Assembly: GCF_019457635.1 (NCBI RefSeq)
Contig: NZ_CP080412.1
Span: 2,170,001 to 2,234,000 of the forward strand
Direction of reading: 5' to 3'
Length of the DNA: 64,000 nt
Origin: Shewanella mangrovisoli
GTDB taxonomy: Bacteria > Pseudomonadota > Gammaproteobacteria > Enterobacterales > Shewanellaceae
Both the position numbers and the translations under genes were made by a program. Position 1 is the stretch's first letter. Each line of letters starts with the position of its first letter. The notes beneath the pieces were generated by a model, which saw only the letters and a list, made by a program, of their open reading frames with translations, did no database searches and was not told the origin of the DNA. This document shows positions 16,270 through 24,352 of the stretch, in pieces.

Positions 16270-18761
16270 ACATGAATAGACGTGACTTTATCAAAGCCAA
16301 TGCGGTGATTGCAGCAGCGGGCGCAGCGGGCTTAGCGCTGCCGGCATCGGCGAGCAACTTAATCACCAGCTCAGAACAAACCAAATTAGAGTGGAACAAA
16401 GCCCCATGCCGCTTCTGTGGTACGGGTTGCTCCGTGATTGTCGCGACCCGCGAGGGCAAAGTGGTTGCCACCCACGGCGATGCAAACAGCGAAGTAAACC
16501 GCGGCCTTAACTGTATTAAAGGTTACTTCCTGTCGAAAATTATGTACGGCAGCGATCGTTTAACCACGCCAATGCTCAGAATGACCGATGGCAAGTACGA
16601 TAAGCACGGTGAATTCACTCCCATTAGTTGGGATAGCGCCTTCGATATCATGGCGCAGAAATGGAAAGAAACCTTAAAAGCCAAAGGCCCGACCGCGGTT
16701 GGGATGTTTGGCTCGGGCCAGTGGACCGTTTGGGAAGGCTATGCCGCGGTTAAGCTGATGAAGGCAGGCTTTGGCTCTAACAACATCGACCCGAATGCGC
16801 GCCACTGTATGGCGTCTGCCGTTGTCGGCTTTATGCGTACCTTCGGTATCGATGAGCCTATGGGCTGTTACGATGATATGGAAGCGGCCGATGCCTTTGT
16901 GCTTTGGGGTTCCAACATGGCTGAAATGCACCCGATTTTATGGACTCGGGTCACCGATCGCCGTTTAAGCGCATCCCATGTGAAGGTCGCAGTTTTATCG
17001 ACGTTTGAACATCGCTCCTTCGACTTGGCAGATTTACCTATAGTATTTACGCCGCAAACCGACTTAGCCATCCTGAACTTTATCGCCAACTACATCATTC
17101 AAAACGATAAAGTGAACTGGGACTTTGTGAAGAAGCACGTGAACTTCCGCCAAGGTACTACGGATATCGGCTACGGTTTACGTCCAACCCATCCGCTGGA
17201 GCAGAAAGCCAAGAACGTGAAAACGGCAGGGGATTCAACTCCGATTGATTTCGATACCTTTAAGGCCTTTGTCGCCGAATATACGGTGGAGAAGGTCAGC
17301 AAGATGTCGGGTGTGCCTGAGGCTAAACTCATCGAATTGGCCAAACTCTATGCTGATCCCGAGACGAAAGTCACCTCTTTCTGGACCATGGGCTTTAACC
17401 AACATACCCGTGGTGTATGGTGTAACAACCTGATTTATAACATTCACTTACTGACAGGTAAGATTTCAACGCCCGGTAACAGCCCGTTCTCGTTAACCGG
17501 TCAGCCTTCTGCCTGTGGTACGGCTCGCGAAGTGGGAACCTTCTCCCACCGTTTACCTGCCGACATGGTGGTAACAAACCCAGAGCATAGAAAACACGCC
17601 GAAGAAATTTGGAAGATCCCCAGTGGCATTATTCCGCCAAAACCCGGTTATCACGCCGTAGAGCAAAACCGCCGCTTAAAAGATGGCGACTTGAACTGCT
17701 ATTGGGTGCAAGTGAACAACAATATGCAGGCGGGGCCGAACATCAACGAGGAAGGCTTACCTGGCTATCGTAATCCTGCCAACTTTATTGTGGTATCCGA
17801 TGCCTATCCCACAGTCACGACCCAGGCTGCGGACTTAATTTTGCCAACCGCCATGTGGGTTGAGAAAGAGGGCGCCTATGGTAATGCCGAGCGTCGTACT
17901 CAATTCTGGCATCAAATGGTGCAGGCGCCGGGCGAATCCCACTCGGATCTGTGGCAGTTGATGGAGTTCTCTAAGCGCTTTACGACCGACGAAGTCTGGT
18001 CGAAGGAAGTCTTAGCGGCGAATCCACAATTTAAGGGCAAAACCTTATTTGAAGTGCTGTACAAAAACGGCAATGTCGATAAGTTCCCGCTGGCCGATAC
18101 CGATCCTAAGTATTTAAACAACGAAGCGAAATATTTTGGCTTCTATGTCCAAAAAGGCCTGTTTGAAGAATACGCCACCTTTGGCCGTGGCCATGGTCAC
18201 GATTTAGCACCTTTCGATGCCTACCACGAAGCCCATGGTATTCGCTGGCCGGTGGTCGATGGTAAAGAAACCAAATGGCGTTTCCGTGAGGGCAGCGATC
18301 CTTACGTCAAACCTGGCTCAGGCTTTGAGTTTTACGGTAAACCCGATGGCCGCGCAGTGATTTACGCCTTGCCCTTCGAGCCGCCCGCAGAATCGCCAGA
18401 CACTGAATACGATATGTGGTTATCCACCGGACGGGTGCTCGAACATTGGCATTCAGGTTCGATGACTCAACGCGTGCCAGAGCTTTATCGTGCCTTCCCC
18501 GATGCAGTGTGTTTTATGCACCCAGAAGATGCGAAAAAACGCGGCTTACGCCGTGGTGACGAAGTGCGCGTGGTGTCTCGCCGCGGTGAAATTAAAACCC
18601 GTGTCGAAACCCGTGGCCGCAACAAACCGCCTGTGGGACTCGTGTTCGTACCTTGGTTCGATGCCAGTCAGCTCATTAACAAAGTCACCTTGGATGCGAC
18701 AGATCCACTGTCAAAACAAACCGACTTTAAGAAATGCGCCGTGAAAATCGTCAAGGTATAA
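16266..18761 (+). CDS. napA: NapA, periplasmic nitrate reductase catalytic subunit
   Basis: Reduces nitrate to nitrite in the periplasm. 831 aa with a Tat signal ([16 protein letters not shown], cut after ASA). The N-terminal [4Fe-4S] site has Cys48, Cys51, Cys55 and Cys83, with the electron-transfer Lys85 in CIKGYF. Cys181 (ARHCMASA) is the expected molybdenum ligand. The full bis-MGD reductase length is present with no break. It sits between napD (4-base overlap) and napB (10 bases). Confidence 0.97.
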   Translation: MNMNRRDFIKANAVIAAAGAAGLALPASASNLITSSEQTKLEWNKAPCRFCGTGCSVIVATREGKVVATHGDANSEVNRGLNCIKGYFLSKIMYGSDRLTTPMLRMTDGKYDKHGEFTPISWDSAFDIMAQKWKETLKAKGPTAVGMFGSGQWTVWEGYAAVKLMKAGFGSNNIDPNARHCMASAVVGFMRTFGIDEPMGCYDDMEAADAFVLWGSNMAEMHPILWTRVTDRRLSASHVKVAVLSTFEHRSFDLADLPIVFTPQTDLAILNFIANYIIQNDKVNWDFVKKHVNFRQGTTDIGYGLRPTHPLEQKAKNVKTAGDSTPIDFDTFKAFVAEYTVEKVSKMSGVPEAKLIELAKLYADPETKVTSFWTMGFNQHTRGVWCNNLIYNIHLLTGKISTPGNSPFSLTGQPSACGTAREVGTFSHRLPADMVVTNPEHRKHAEEIWKIPSGIIPPKPGYHAVEQNRRLKDGDLNCYWVQVNNNMQAGPNINEEGLPGYRNPANFIVVSDAYPTVTTQAADLILPTAMWVEKEGAYGNAERRTQFWHQMVQAPGESHSDLWQLMEFSKRFTTDEVWSKEVLAANPQFKGKTLFEVLYKNGNVDKFPLADTDPKYLNNEAKYFGFYVQKGLFEEYATFGRGHGHDLAPFDAYHEAHGIRWPVVDGKETKWRFREGSDPYVKPGSGFEFYGKPDGRAVIYALPFEPPAESPDTEYDMWLSTGRVLEHWHSGSMTQRVPELYRAFPDAVCFMHPEDAKKRGLRRGDEVRVVSRRGEIKTRVETRGRNKPPVGLVFVPWFDASQLINKVTLDATDPLSKQTDFKKCAVKIVKV

Positions 18762-18771
18762 GGAGTACAGG

Positions 18772-19257
18772 ATGAAAACATTCAAATTAGTCTCAGCATT
18801 CAGTGTGCTTGCCTTCTCCACCCTGATGATGACCAGCGTGACTGCGGCGAGTATTCCTGAGGACAGAATCGATACTTTGCGTCAGGCGCCAATCAACGTT
18901 GAGCCAACTCCGCCCGCCATGCAGGCGGTGCTGAACAAAGATATCAAAGAGATGCGTAACTACCCGATGCAGCCACCAGTTATCCCGCACAAGATCGACG
19001 GCTATCAGCTCGATCTTAAGGTCAACAAGTGTATGTCATGCCATGCCAGACACCGCACGGGGGACTCCCAAGCGCCTATGGTCAGCGTGACTCACTATAT
19101 GGATAGGGATAACAACTTCTTAGCCGAGCTTTCGCCAAGACGTTACTTCTGCACTCAGTGCCATGTGCCGCAACTGGATGCCAAATTACTGGTCGAGAAC
19201 GACTTTGTGGATATGGATCATCTGATTAAAGCGAACACTGAGCAGAAAACACACTAG
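18772..19257 (+). CDS. napB: NapB, diheme cytochrome c electron-transfer subunit
   Basis: Periplasmic electron donor to NapA. 161 aa with an N-terminal signal peptide (cut near VTA-AS). Two c-type heme motifs: CMSCH (87-91) and CTQCH (127-131), with His distal ligands in the usual NapB context ([12 protein letters not shown] and [12 protein letters not shown]). It is 8 bases before napC. Confidence 0.95.
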   Translation: MKTFKLVSAFSVLAFSTLMMTSVTAASIPEDRIDTLRQAPINVEPTPPAMQAVLNKDIKEMRNYPMQPPVIPHKIDGYQLDLKVNKCMSCHARHRTGDSQAPMVSVTHYMDRDNNFLAELSPRRYFCTQCHVPQLDAKLLVENDFVDMDHLIKANTEQKTH

Positions 19258-19265
19258 GAGTCAGC

Positions 19266-19853
19266 ATGTTAGATAAACTCAAAAAGATCTGGCAAGTTCT
19301 CAATCGTCCGAGTGTGCACTACAGTTTAGGGTTTTTAACCTTAGGTGGCTTTGTGGCGGGGGTGATCTTCTGGGGGGGCTTTAACACCGCGCTTGAAGCC
19401 ACCAACAAAGAAGCCTTCTGTATCGGTTGCCATGAAATGGAAAATAACGTCTATCAAGAGTTACAGTCGACTATCCATTTCACGAACCGCAGTGGTGTGC
19501 GTGCGACTTGTCCTGACTGCCACGTACCGCACAACTGGACCGATAAGATTGCTCGTAAGATGCAGGCATCGAAAGAAGTGTGGGGTAAAGTGTTTGGTAC
19601 CATCAATACCCGCGAAAAGTTTGAGAACAAACGTCGCGAGCTGGCCGAACATGAATGGGAGCGGTTAAAGGCAAACGACTCGCTTGAGTGCCGTAACTGC
19701 CATAACTTTACCTACATGGACTTTACCAGACAGTCGCCACGCGCCGCCCAGATGCACTCGACATCCTTGGCCAGTGGTGAGAAAACCTGTATCGATTGCC
19801 ATAAGGGGATTGCCCATCATCTTCCCGATATGGCAGGGGTTGAAGGCTTCTAA
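19266..19853 (+). CDS. napC: NapC, tetraheme quinol dehydrogenase
   Basis: NapC/NirT-family membrane-anchored cytochrome c that passes quinol electrons to NapB. 195 aa, one N-terminal membrane anchor (about 17-40) and four hemes: CIGCH (52-56), CPDCH (82-86), CRNCH (142-146), CIDCH (175-179). In Shewanella the related CymA can supply the Nap system; a dedicated NapC is the mark of the nap-alpha operon. It is the last gene of the operon, followed by a terminator. Confidence 0.95.
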   Translation: MLDKLKKIWQVLNRPSVHYSLGFLTLGGFVAGVIFWGGFNTALEATNKEAFCIGCHEMENNVYQELQSTIHFTNRSGVRATCPDCHVPHNWTDKIARKMQASKEVWGKVFGTINTREKFENKRRELAEHEWERLKANDSLECRNCHNFTYMDFTRQSPRAAQMHSTSLASGEKTCIDCHKGIAHHLPDMAGVEGF

Positions 19854-19877
19854 ACTCGACTCACATTCCATCTCCAG

Positions 19878-19913
19878 CCAAAGGCCAAGTGCTCTCCACA
19901 CTTGGCCTTTTTA
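19878..19913 (+). terminator. nap operon terminator
   Basis: AAGGCCAAGTG (19881-19891) pairs perfectly with CACTTGGCCTT (19899-19909), followed by a T-run. Strong intrinsic terminator right after napC. Confidence 0.9.
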
Positions 19914-20673
19914 TGGCGTAGATAAAGCGTATGCCGCATAAGGTGGGATTTTGTTCGCTATCGCCTTTTCTGGCTCGTTTCAGCCCTAAAACTAGATAAG
20001 TTTGTCGTCAGGTGTGCAAGATGAATTGTCATTGTTTCCCCAGTGACTCGCCGCCTATTTATTTCATAAGAAGCATCCCTATAGGCTCGATGACGGCATC
20101 TGCTGTATATGGATGTACGAATGTCGCGTTCACATGGCCAATGATGTTCCCAACATCATAGTGGCATTTCCCATATCCCTATGGGGCAGATGTAAAAGAG
20201 CTGCTATGCCGCCAACGGTCACTGTTGCAACAATGCCAATCCTAGCTATCCCTCTAGCTGTTAGCTCAGCTAAAAAGAAATTGCCCCATTCCTGATTTCG
20301 GTTCGTTAGCTCAATCGAAAATTCCCACTCCAGTTGCCATACAAATTCTCATCTAGTTACCTATGTTTGGTTCTACCATAAATCGGCTAACAATGTACGG
20401 GTATACAGTCATATTTAAATTTAGGTGTTTCGGTATGATTTTTAGACAAAATCAGTGTGCATTAACTCCATTTGCAATAAATAAAACGCTATAAAATCAA
20501 ATGACTATAGTGGCTGACTTTTAGTTAATAGGTTTGAAAAACGCGCATGCGCGTTTTTCCAGATGGTGTATTTGGCAGAAAGCTGATAAGTTCTTTGCAT
20601 ACAGATACTTAATCGTGCGCGTTTTCATTGGTTCAACGAGGTAAACGCGCATGCGCACTAATAAAATAATGAA
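19914..20673. other. non-coding region between nap operon and the IS element
   Basis: About 760 bases without a gene I can support. The plus-strand frame 20113-20295 has no ribosome site. A minus-strand frame ending at 20130-20132 stays open for about 63 codons up to about 20340 and would encode a hydrophobic stretch, but it lacks an early start codon. Nothing resembling an integron integrase was seen on either strand. The right part is AT-rich and holds the palindrome at 20537-20558 and a second copy of its core at 20643-20656. Confidence 0.55.
20537..20558. terminator. perfect palindrome, terminator-like
   Basis: A 22-base perfect palindrome: arm AAAAACGCGCA at 20537-20547 and its complement to 20558. 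With A-runs and T-runs on both sides it would act as a bidirectional terminator. The core AAACGCGCATGCGC is repeated at 20643-20656, next to the IS left end, which is unusual for a plain terminator. Confidence 0.6.
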
Positions 20674-20721
20674 ATGGACACCCCTCCTATACTGAGAAAG
20701 TCAGTTTAAAAGGAGACCGTC

Positions 20722-21744
20722 ATGAGTGATATTTATACAATCGGAATTGATTTAGCCAAGTCAGTTTTTCAATTATGTGCGTTTGATAAGGCAGGGAAAA
20801 AACTAGTAAATAGAGCCTTAAGAAGAAATAAAGTCATTAAGTTTTTAAGCAATATAGCCCCTTGTCTTATAGGAATGGAAGCCTGTGCCAGTTCTCATTA
20901 TTGGGCTCGAGAAATAAGGAAGCTAGGCCATGAAGTCAGGCTCATGCCACCTCAGTATGTAAAGCCTTACGTAAAGACAAATAAGAACGATATGGCTGAT
21001 GCTGAAGCGATTTGTGAAGCTGTTCGCCGACCAACGATGCGATTTGTTTCCGTTAAAAGTGAAGAGCAACAAGCTTTATTGCTGCTTCATCGAGAAAGAG
21101 AAGGCGTAATCAGAGACCGTACCGCATTAATCAATAGAATCAGGGCAAGCCTTCAAGAATTTGGTGTGAGTGTTCCTGCAGGAAGATTTCAGCTAAGAAA
21201 ATGGTTTAGAGAAGGTTTTAGCTTGGTAGAGTATCAGTTGCCAAAGCTGCTGGTTGGGCACATTAAATTAATGCAAACACGTTTAAGAGAGCTTGAACAG
21301 TATGCGGAATATTTGGATAAGCAGATAGATCTCGCGAGTGAAGTCAGTGATGAGTGTCAGAAGGTCAGGGGTATCCCTGGTGTTGGTCGCCTAACCTCAT
21401 CCGCATTAGTTGCCAGTATTGGTGATGCAAAAGCGTTTTCATCAGGGCGCCAGTTATCCGCTTGGATGGGATTAGTGCCAAGTCAGCACTCGAGTGGAGG
21501 TAAGTCACTGCTGCTAGGTATCAGTAAGCGAGGAGATACCTACTTAAGACGTATGTTTATCCATGGTGCTAGAGCAGTGATGAGACATTTGAAAGAAGGA
21601 AAACCGTTCTTTGGATGGGTAACCTCGTTGCTCAAGAGAATGCATAAAAATAAAGTGATTGTAGCGTTAGCTAATAAACTGGTTCGTATCTCTTGGGCTG
21701 TATTGGCCAAAGAAGAAAATTTTAGCGTAGAACGAACCTATTAA
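20722..21744 (+). CDS. IS110 family (IS1111 group) DEDD transposase
   Basis: 340 aa. The N-terminal RuvC-like domain has the DEDD acidic residues: Asp10 (IGIDLAK), Glu53 (IGMEAC), Asp90 and Asp93 (NKNDMADAEAI). A coiled central part (about 170-215) and the C-terminal Transposase_20 domain (RGIPGVGRLTSSALVASIGD, then the GLVPSQHSSGGK region with its catalytic serine) follow. Intact, with Shine-Dalgarno AGGAG before the ATG. IS110/IS1111 recombinases are now known to be guided by an RNA encoded in the element's non-coding end. Confidence 0.95.
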   Translation: MSDIYTIGIDLAKSVFQLCAFDKAGKKLVNRALRRNKVIKFLSNIAPCLIGMEACASSHYWAREIRKLGHEVRLMPPQYVKPYVKTNKNDMADAEAICEAVRRPTMRFVSVKSEEQQALLLLHREREGVIRDRTALINRIRASLQEFGVSVPAGRFQLRKWFREGFSLVEYQLPKLLVGHIKLMQTRLRELEQYAEYLDKQIDLASEVSDECQKVRGIPGVGRLTSSALVASIGDAKAFSSGRQLSAWMGLVPSQHSSGGKSLLLGISKRGDTYLRRMFIHGARAVMRHLKEGKPFFGWVTSLLKRMHKNKVIVALANKLVRISWAVLAKEENFSVERTY

Positions 21745-21969
21745 GTGAAAAGTACATCCAGTTTTGCTAAGTGAAAGCAAGTGATGACAATACAGGTTAG
21801 ACCGTGACTTGGAAATTCTGTGCCTAACATCGTTTCTTAGAAAACGATAAAATGATTAGAGCCAAGCCAGCGAAGTTCATCGGGGATCAAGAGCAAGTCT
21901 CTTACAAGGAATCCGAATAGATGGCTGCAAAACCACATTTGTTATCGTCTGATTTCTCTTGCAAAAAAC
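21745..21969 (+). ncRNA. predicted seekRNA/bridge RNA region of the IS1111 element
   Basis: Non-coding stretch between the transposase stop and the right inverted repeat, where IS1111-group elements are known to encode their guide RNA. Visible structure: hairpin ATCGTTT (21829-21835) with AAACGAT (21842-21848), and a longer-range GTTAG/CTAAC pairing around 21796-21828. TGTTAT at 21940-21945 matches the first bases of the right flank (21984-21989), a possible target-specifying segment, though 6 bases is weak. Exact RNA ends are unknown. Confidence 0.5.
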
Positions 21970-21994
21970 GGGGTGTCCATAGATGTTATATGCC

Positions 21995-22348
21995 ATGAAT
22001 AGAATCGACGCCATCACGAAGATTGAGGCCTCTTTGAAAAGCTGTGAACCTCAAGTTATTGCTCCTAAAGGAAGGAGCTATGAGGAGTATGTCAAACAGC
22101 TTTCGGAACAGTTGCTTGAATCTGTCATTGACCCAGTTTTAGTTGAAGTTACGTCGACAATAATTGAAGGTGGTGATTTCGAATCATATAAACCCGCGAC
22201 CGTTTGGGGAATAGCTAGAATAGGCATTAATTGGTTGATAACAATTGAAGGGGAGCCGGAGTTTGCGCTTGCATTTGGAGTGGATCCTTTAGACTTGAAA
22301 ATGCATGGTTGCTCTTCAAGCGATGTTTTAGCGGAATGGTGCAGCTAG
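21995..22348 (+). CDS. cassette 1: hypothetical protein
   Basis: 117 aa from the ATG at 21995; a longer in-frame start at 21983 overlaps the attC core and is less likely. I do not recognise the family. The protein is acidic, without signal or membrane segment (NRIDAITKIEASLKS, then a helical part and a probable beta pair around WGIARIGINWLITIEGEPEF). It is the first cassette after the IS and has no obvious ribosome site. Confidence 0.7.
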   Translation: MNRIDAITKIEASLKSCEPQVIAPKGRSYEEYVKQLSEQLLESVIDPVLVEVTSTIIEGGDFESYKPATVWGIARIGINWLITIEGEPEFALAFGVDPLDLKMHGCSSSDVLAEWCS

Positions 22349-22350
22349 GC

Positions 22351-22450
22351 ATATAACAAGCTGTTGAATAGTGGGCAAAATTCAGTTGGCTGATTTCGCT
22401 CCGCTCAAGATTATAGCCAACTAAATTTTGCCAATTAACAGGGCGTTATG
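22351..22450 (+). other. attC site 1
   Basis: Left core TATAAC, right core GTTATG (22445-22450). Strong inner arms: GGCAAAATT (22374-22382) with AATTTTGCC (22424-22432), and AGTTGGCT (22384-22391) with AGCCAACT (22415-22422), interrupted by a single unpaired base as expected for attC. CTGTT and AACAG form the next outer pair. Confidence 0.88.
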
Positions 22451-22463
22451 TTTCAGGACAGTC

Positions 22464-22898
22464 ATGAGTGAACATTTGGAATTTGAGCAATTATCCGAAA
22501 TAGATGATTTGCTGAAACTAAAAGTTAAGGGCGAAAGTTGCGGCTTTGCCGGTACTGCCGATTGCTACGTTAACGAAGCCCAGTTTCAAGCGTTTTGCGC
22601 ACAACTGATTGGCTTTCCCAAGAAACGAGAGGATCGCGTTCAGTTTTGCTCTGGTGAGAGTGATCAGTTGTCTTACTTCGATATTAAGTTCTCTTGCATT
22701 GATAGTTCTGGGCGCATACTTGCAGCTATACAAATCGTATCTAGAGGTACGCGTTATCCTCGAGAGAAGGTATGTTTTGCCGCTTCGTTCTCATTTAAGG
22801 TAGAACCTGCCGCATTCGATCGTTTTGTAAAAGGCTTATCTCGGGTTGCGGTTATTAATAATGTGGGTTTAAAAGCGGCCCTAGTAAATGAAACATAA
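22464..22898 (+). CDS. cassette 2: hypothetical protein
   Basis: 144 aa from the ATG at 22464; the longer frame from 22428 begins inside attC 1. Family not recognised. It looks like a small soluble alpha/beta protein, with an acidic N-terminus (SEHLEFEQLSEIDDLL) and several Cys residues (GESCGFAGTADCYV). No signal peptide or known motif. The stop lies next to the left core of attC 2. Confidence 0.72.
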   Translation: MSEHLEFEQLSEIDDLLKLKVKGESCGFAGTADCYVNEAQFQAFCAQLIGFPKKREDRVQFCSGESDQLSYFDIKFSCIDSSGRILAAIQIVSRGTRYPREKVCFAASFSFKVEPAAFDRFVKGLSRVAVINNVGLKAALVNET

Positions 22899-22981
22899 GA
22901 ATACGCATCACGCGCAGCCTGCCGGCCGCTGGGATGTCAACCCGCTGCGCGGCTCGTCGCCGTTGTGCTTTGCGTTATATG
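22888..22981 (+). other. attC site 2
   Basis: Right core GTTATAT (22974-22980). Arms GCGCAGC (22912-22918) and GCTGCGC (22944-22950) pair perfectly. The left core reads ATAAG rather than the usual TAAC, a diverged R'' box that could lower recombination. Confidence 0.7.
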
Positions 22982-22992
22982 GCGGAAAAGTT

Positions 22993-23319
22993 ATGAACCT
23001 GCTCTTCGTATGCAGTGAGAATAGATTGCGGAGCCCGACTGGAGAAGAAGTCTTTTCTCAGTACGAAGGGGTCAATGCAATAGGAGCAGGAACGAATGCT
23101 GACGCCGAGACGGTCGTAAGCGGAGATTTGGTTGAGTGGGCAGACGTTATAATCGTCATGGAAAAGACCCACAGGAATAAGGTCTCAAAGAAATTCAAAG
23201 ACTTGCTTCATGGAAAAAAGCTTGTGTGCCTAGATATACCAGATAACTATGACCGAATGGACCCTGAGCTTGTCCGGTTACTACAAAACAGAGTGGCCAA
23301 ACATGTTCGCTTGCGATAG
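22993..23319 (+). CDS. cassette 3: low-molecular-weight tyrosine phosphatase-like protein
   Basis: 108 aa from the ATG at 22993 (MNLLFVCSENRLRSP). The P-loop has the C(X)5R(S/T) form: Cys7, Arg13, Ser14. The later LVCLDIPDNYDRMDPEL holds a candidate general-acid Asp. It is shorter than classical LMW-PTPs (about 150 aa), matching the short phosphatase-like proteins often found in bacterial gene cassettes. Cytoplasmic; substrate unknown. The longer in-frame reading to 22888 runs through attC 2 and is rejected. Confidence 0.8.
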   Translation: MNLLFVCSENRLRSPTGEEVFSQYEGVNAIGAGTNADAETVVSGDLVEWADVIIVMEKTHRNKVSKKFKDLLHGKKLVCLDIPDNYDRMDPELVRLLQNRVAKHVRLR

Positions 23320-23322
23320 GCC

Positions 23323-23389
23323 ATATAACAAGAAACTGCAGCCGACCGCTACGCGTCGGCTGAGTTAAGTTCAGTATCGAGGTTAAATT
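23323..23389 (+). other. attC site 3
   Basis: Left core ATATAAC, right core GTTAAAT (23382-23388). Stem GCCGAC (23341-23346) with GTCGGC (23355-23360), and a short outer pair ACTG/CAGT. A compact site of about 67 bases. Confidence 0.8.
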
Positions 23390-23782
23390 TTGAGTCAAAA
23401 GGAATTGGATGATTCATTAATTCAGGCGGCAGACTGTGACGTCAAATCAGCTCGAGAGTTGCTTGCTGCTGGGGCGAATCCAAATGGCATGCCGTTGATT
23501 ATGGCAATTCAGTGTGGTGCTGAGGATATAGTCTCTCTTTTCATAAAAGCCGGTGCTGACTTAAATTCTAGTTATTCTGATACAACACCTCTAATCAGAG
23601 CAGTCACTGCAGGCTTCCCTAATATCGTGAAGTTGCTTATTGTTAACGGAGCTAAACATGACTTAACAGATACCTCGGGTAAAACAGCGGAACAAAGGTT
23701 ATCTGAATGCTCTATGCCTCGTTTAAATGAACACAATAGAAAGTTAATTACTGGGTACCTAAGTGGCGCAAAGCAAATATAA
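23390..23782 (+). CDS. cassette 4: ankyrin-repeat protein
   Basis: 130 aa, beginning at TTG (23390) right behind the attC 3 core, with GAGG of the core region serving as a possible ribosome site. Three ankyrin-like repeats are visible: SARELLAAGANPN, AEDIVSLFIKAGADLN and FPNIVKLLIVNGAKHDLTD. Ankyrin proteins bind other proteins; the partner is unknown. No signal or membrane segment. The stop codon lies within the left core of attC 4. Confidence 0.8.
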   Translation: MSQKELDDSLIQAADCDVKSARELLAAGANPNGMPLIMAIQCGAEDIVSLFIKAGADLNSSYSDTTPLIRAVTAGFPNIVKLLIVNGAKHDLTDTSGKTAEQRLSECSMPRLNEHNRKLITGYLSGAKQI

Positions 23783-23858
23783 CAATCGCCATCAAAAGCG
23801 CGCCCTTTGGGCGCTCGACTCGCAACAAGTTGCTCGCGTTTGTGGCGGGCGTTATAAA
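23777..23858 (+). other. attC site 4
   Basis: Left core ATATAAC followed by TCGCCA; right side TGGCGGGC followed by core GTTATAA (23851-23857). Both core and spacer arms pair (TATAAC/GTTATA, CGCCA/TGGCG). Inner hairpin GCGCCC/GGGCGC. Confidence 0.88.
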
Positions 23859-23871
23859 TCAGGAGAGATGT

Positions 23872-24264
23872 GTGCACGTTGAACCATGGAAAGGACTCAA
23901 AGAACATCTAGGTCAGAACAGATTTTTAGCCAATCTTTCATACTCTTATGGTTTACTAACAATCCAAATTGAATACAGAAAACTGGATAGTTCTTATGTC
24001 GTTATGTTTAGATCACCTACTTTATTCAGGGTAATGGATGAAGGCGATCTTTTGAGATTCCAGAGTCAGTTTGAAGGGCCTGTATTTGCTAGCAGTTTCA
24101 TATTCGAGTTGTTTGACACGGAGTTAATCAATTTTTGTTATGAAGAAAGAGATCGCTCTATGGACAAAGAGAAATATTGTCATTTTGCGGTTGTATCAGA
24201 CGACGATTTTGTTGAAATAGTTACATACGATGATGAACCAACAATCACGGCGATTGATTTATAA
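23872..24264 (+). CDS. cassette 5: hypothetical protein
   Basis: 130 aa from the GTG at 23872, chosen because AGGAGAG lies five bases before it; the longer frame from 23830 is inside attC 4. I do not recognise the family. It is a soluble, acidic, beta-rich protein (LSYSYGLLTIQIEYRKLDSS, then DDDFVEIVTYDDEPTITAID) with no signal peptide. Gene context gives no function. Confidence 0.72.
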   Translation: MHVEPWKGLKEHLGQNRFLANLSYSYGLLTIQIEYRKLDSSYVVMFRSPTLFRVMDEGDLLRFQSQFEGPVFASSFIFELFDTELINFCYEERDRSMDKEKYCHFAVVSDDDFVEIVTYDDEPTITAIDL

Positions 24265-24337
24265 CAAGCCGCGTCATTTGCAACCTGCGGCTGCAGCGAC
24301 GCTCACAAGTTCGCGCGCATGCACGGGTCGTTAAGCG
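24259..24337 (+). other. attC site 5
   Basis: Left core TTATAAC, right core GTTAAGC (24330-24336). Inner pairing is less regular than in sites 1 and 4 but includes GCGCGC-rich arms. The preceding gene stop is within the left core. Confidence 0.75.
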
Positions 24338-24352
24338 TAAAAGAGAAACAGA

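Larger units (their letters stand above)
20667..21983 (+). mobile_element. IS1111-group (IS110 family) insertion sequence
   Basis: Contains one DEDD transposase gene and a pair of perfect 11-bp inverted repeats, ATGGACACCCC (20674-20684) and GGGGTGTCCAT (21970-21980). IS1111 elements have such subterminal repeats, commonly with about 7 extra bases at the left and 3 at the right; the outer ends given here rest on that rule. There is no target duplication, as is normal for the family. The right end abuts TGTTATATG, an attC-type core (GTTRRRY), so this resembles the IS1111-attC elements that target integron cassette sites. About 240 non-coding bases follow the transposase gene inside the element. 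Confidence 0.85.

Noticed and set aside
20113..20295. Plus-strand 60-codon frame left of the IS
   Set aside because: No ribosome site, odd composition, no family likeness.
20130..20345. Minus-strand open stretch of about 63 codons with a hydrophobic segment
   Set aside because: No early start codon in frame; cannot be called a gene.
19914..20673. Possible remnant of an integron integrase
   Set aside because: No tyrosine recombinase motifs seen on either strand and too short for a whole intI.
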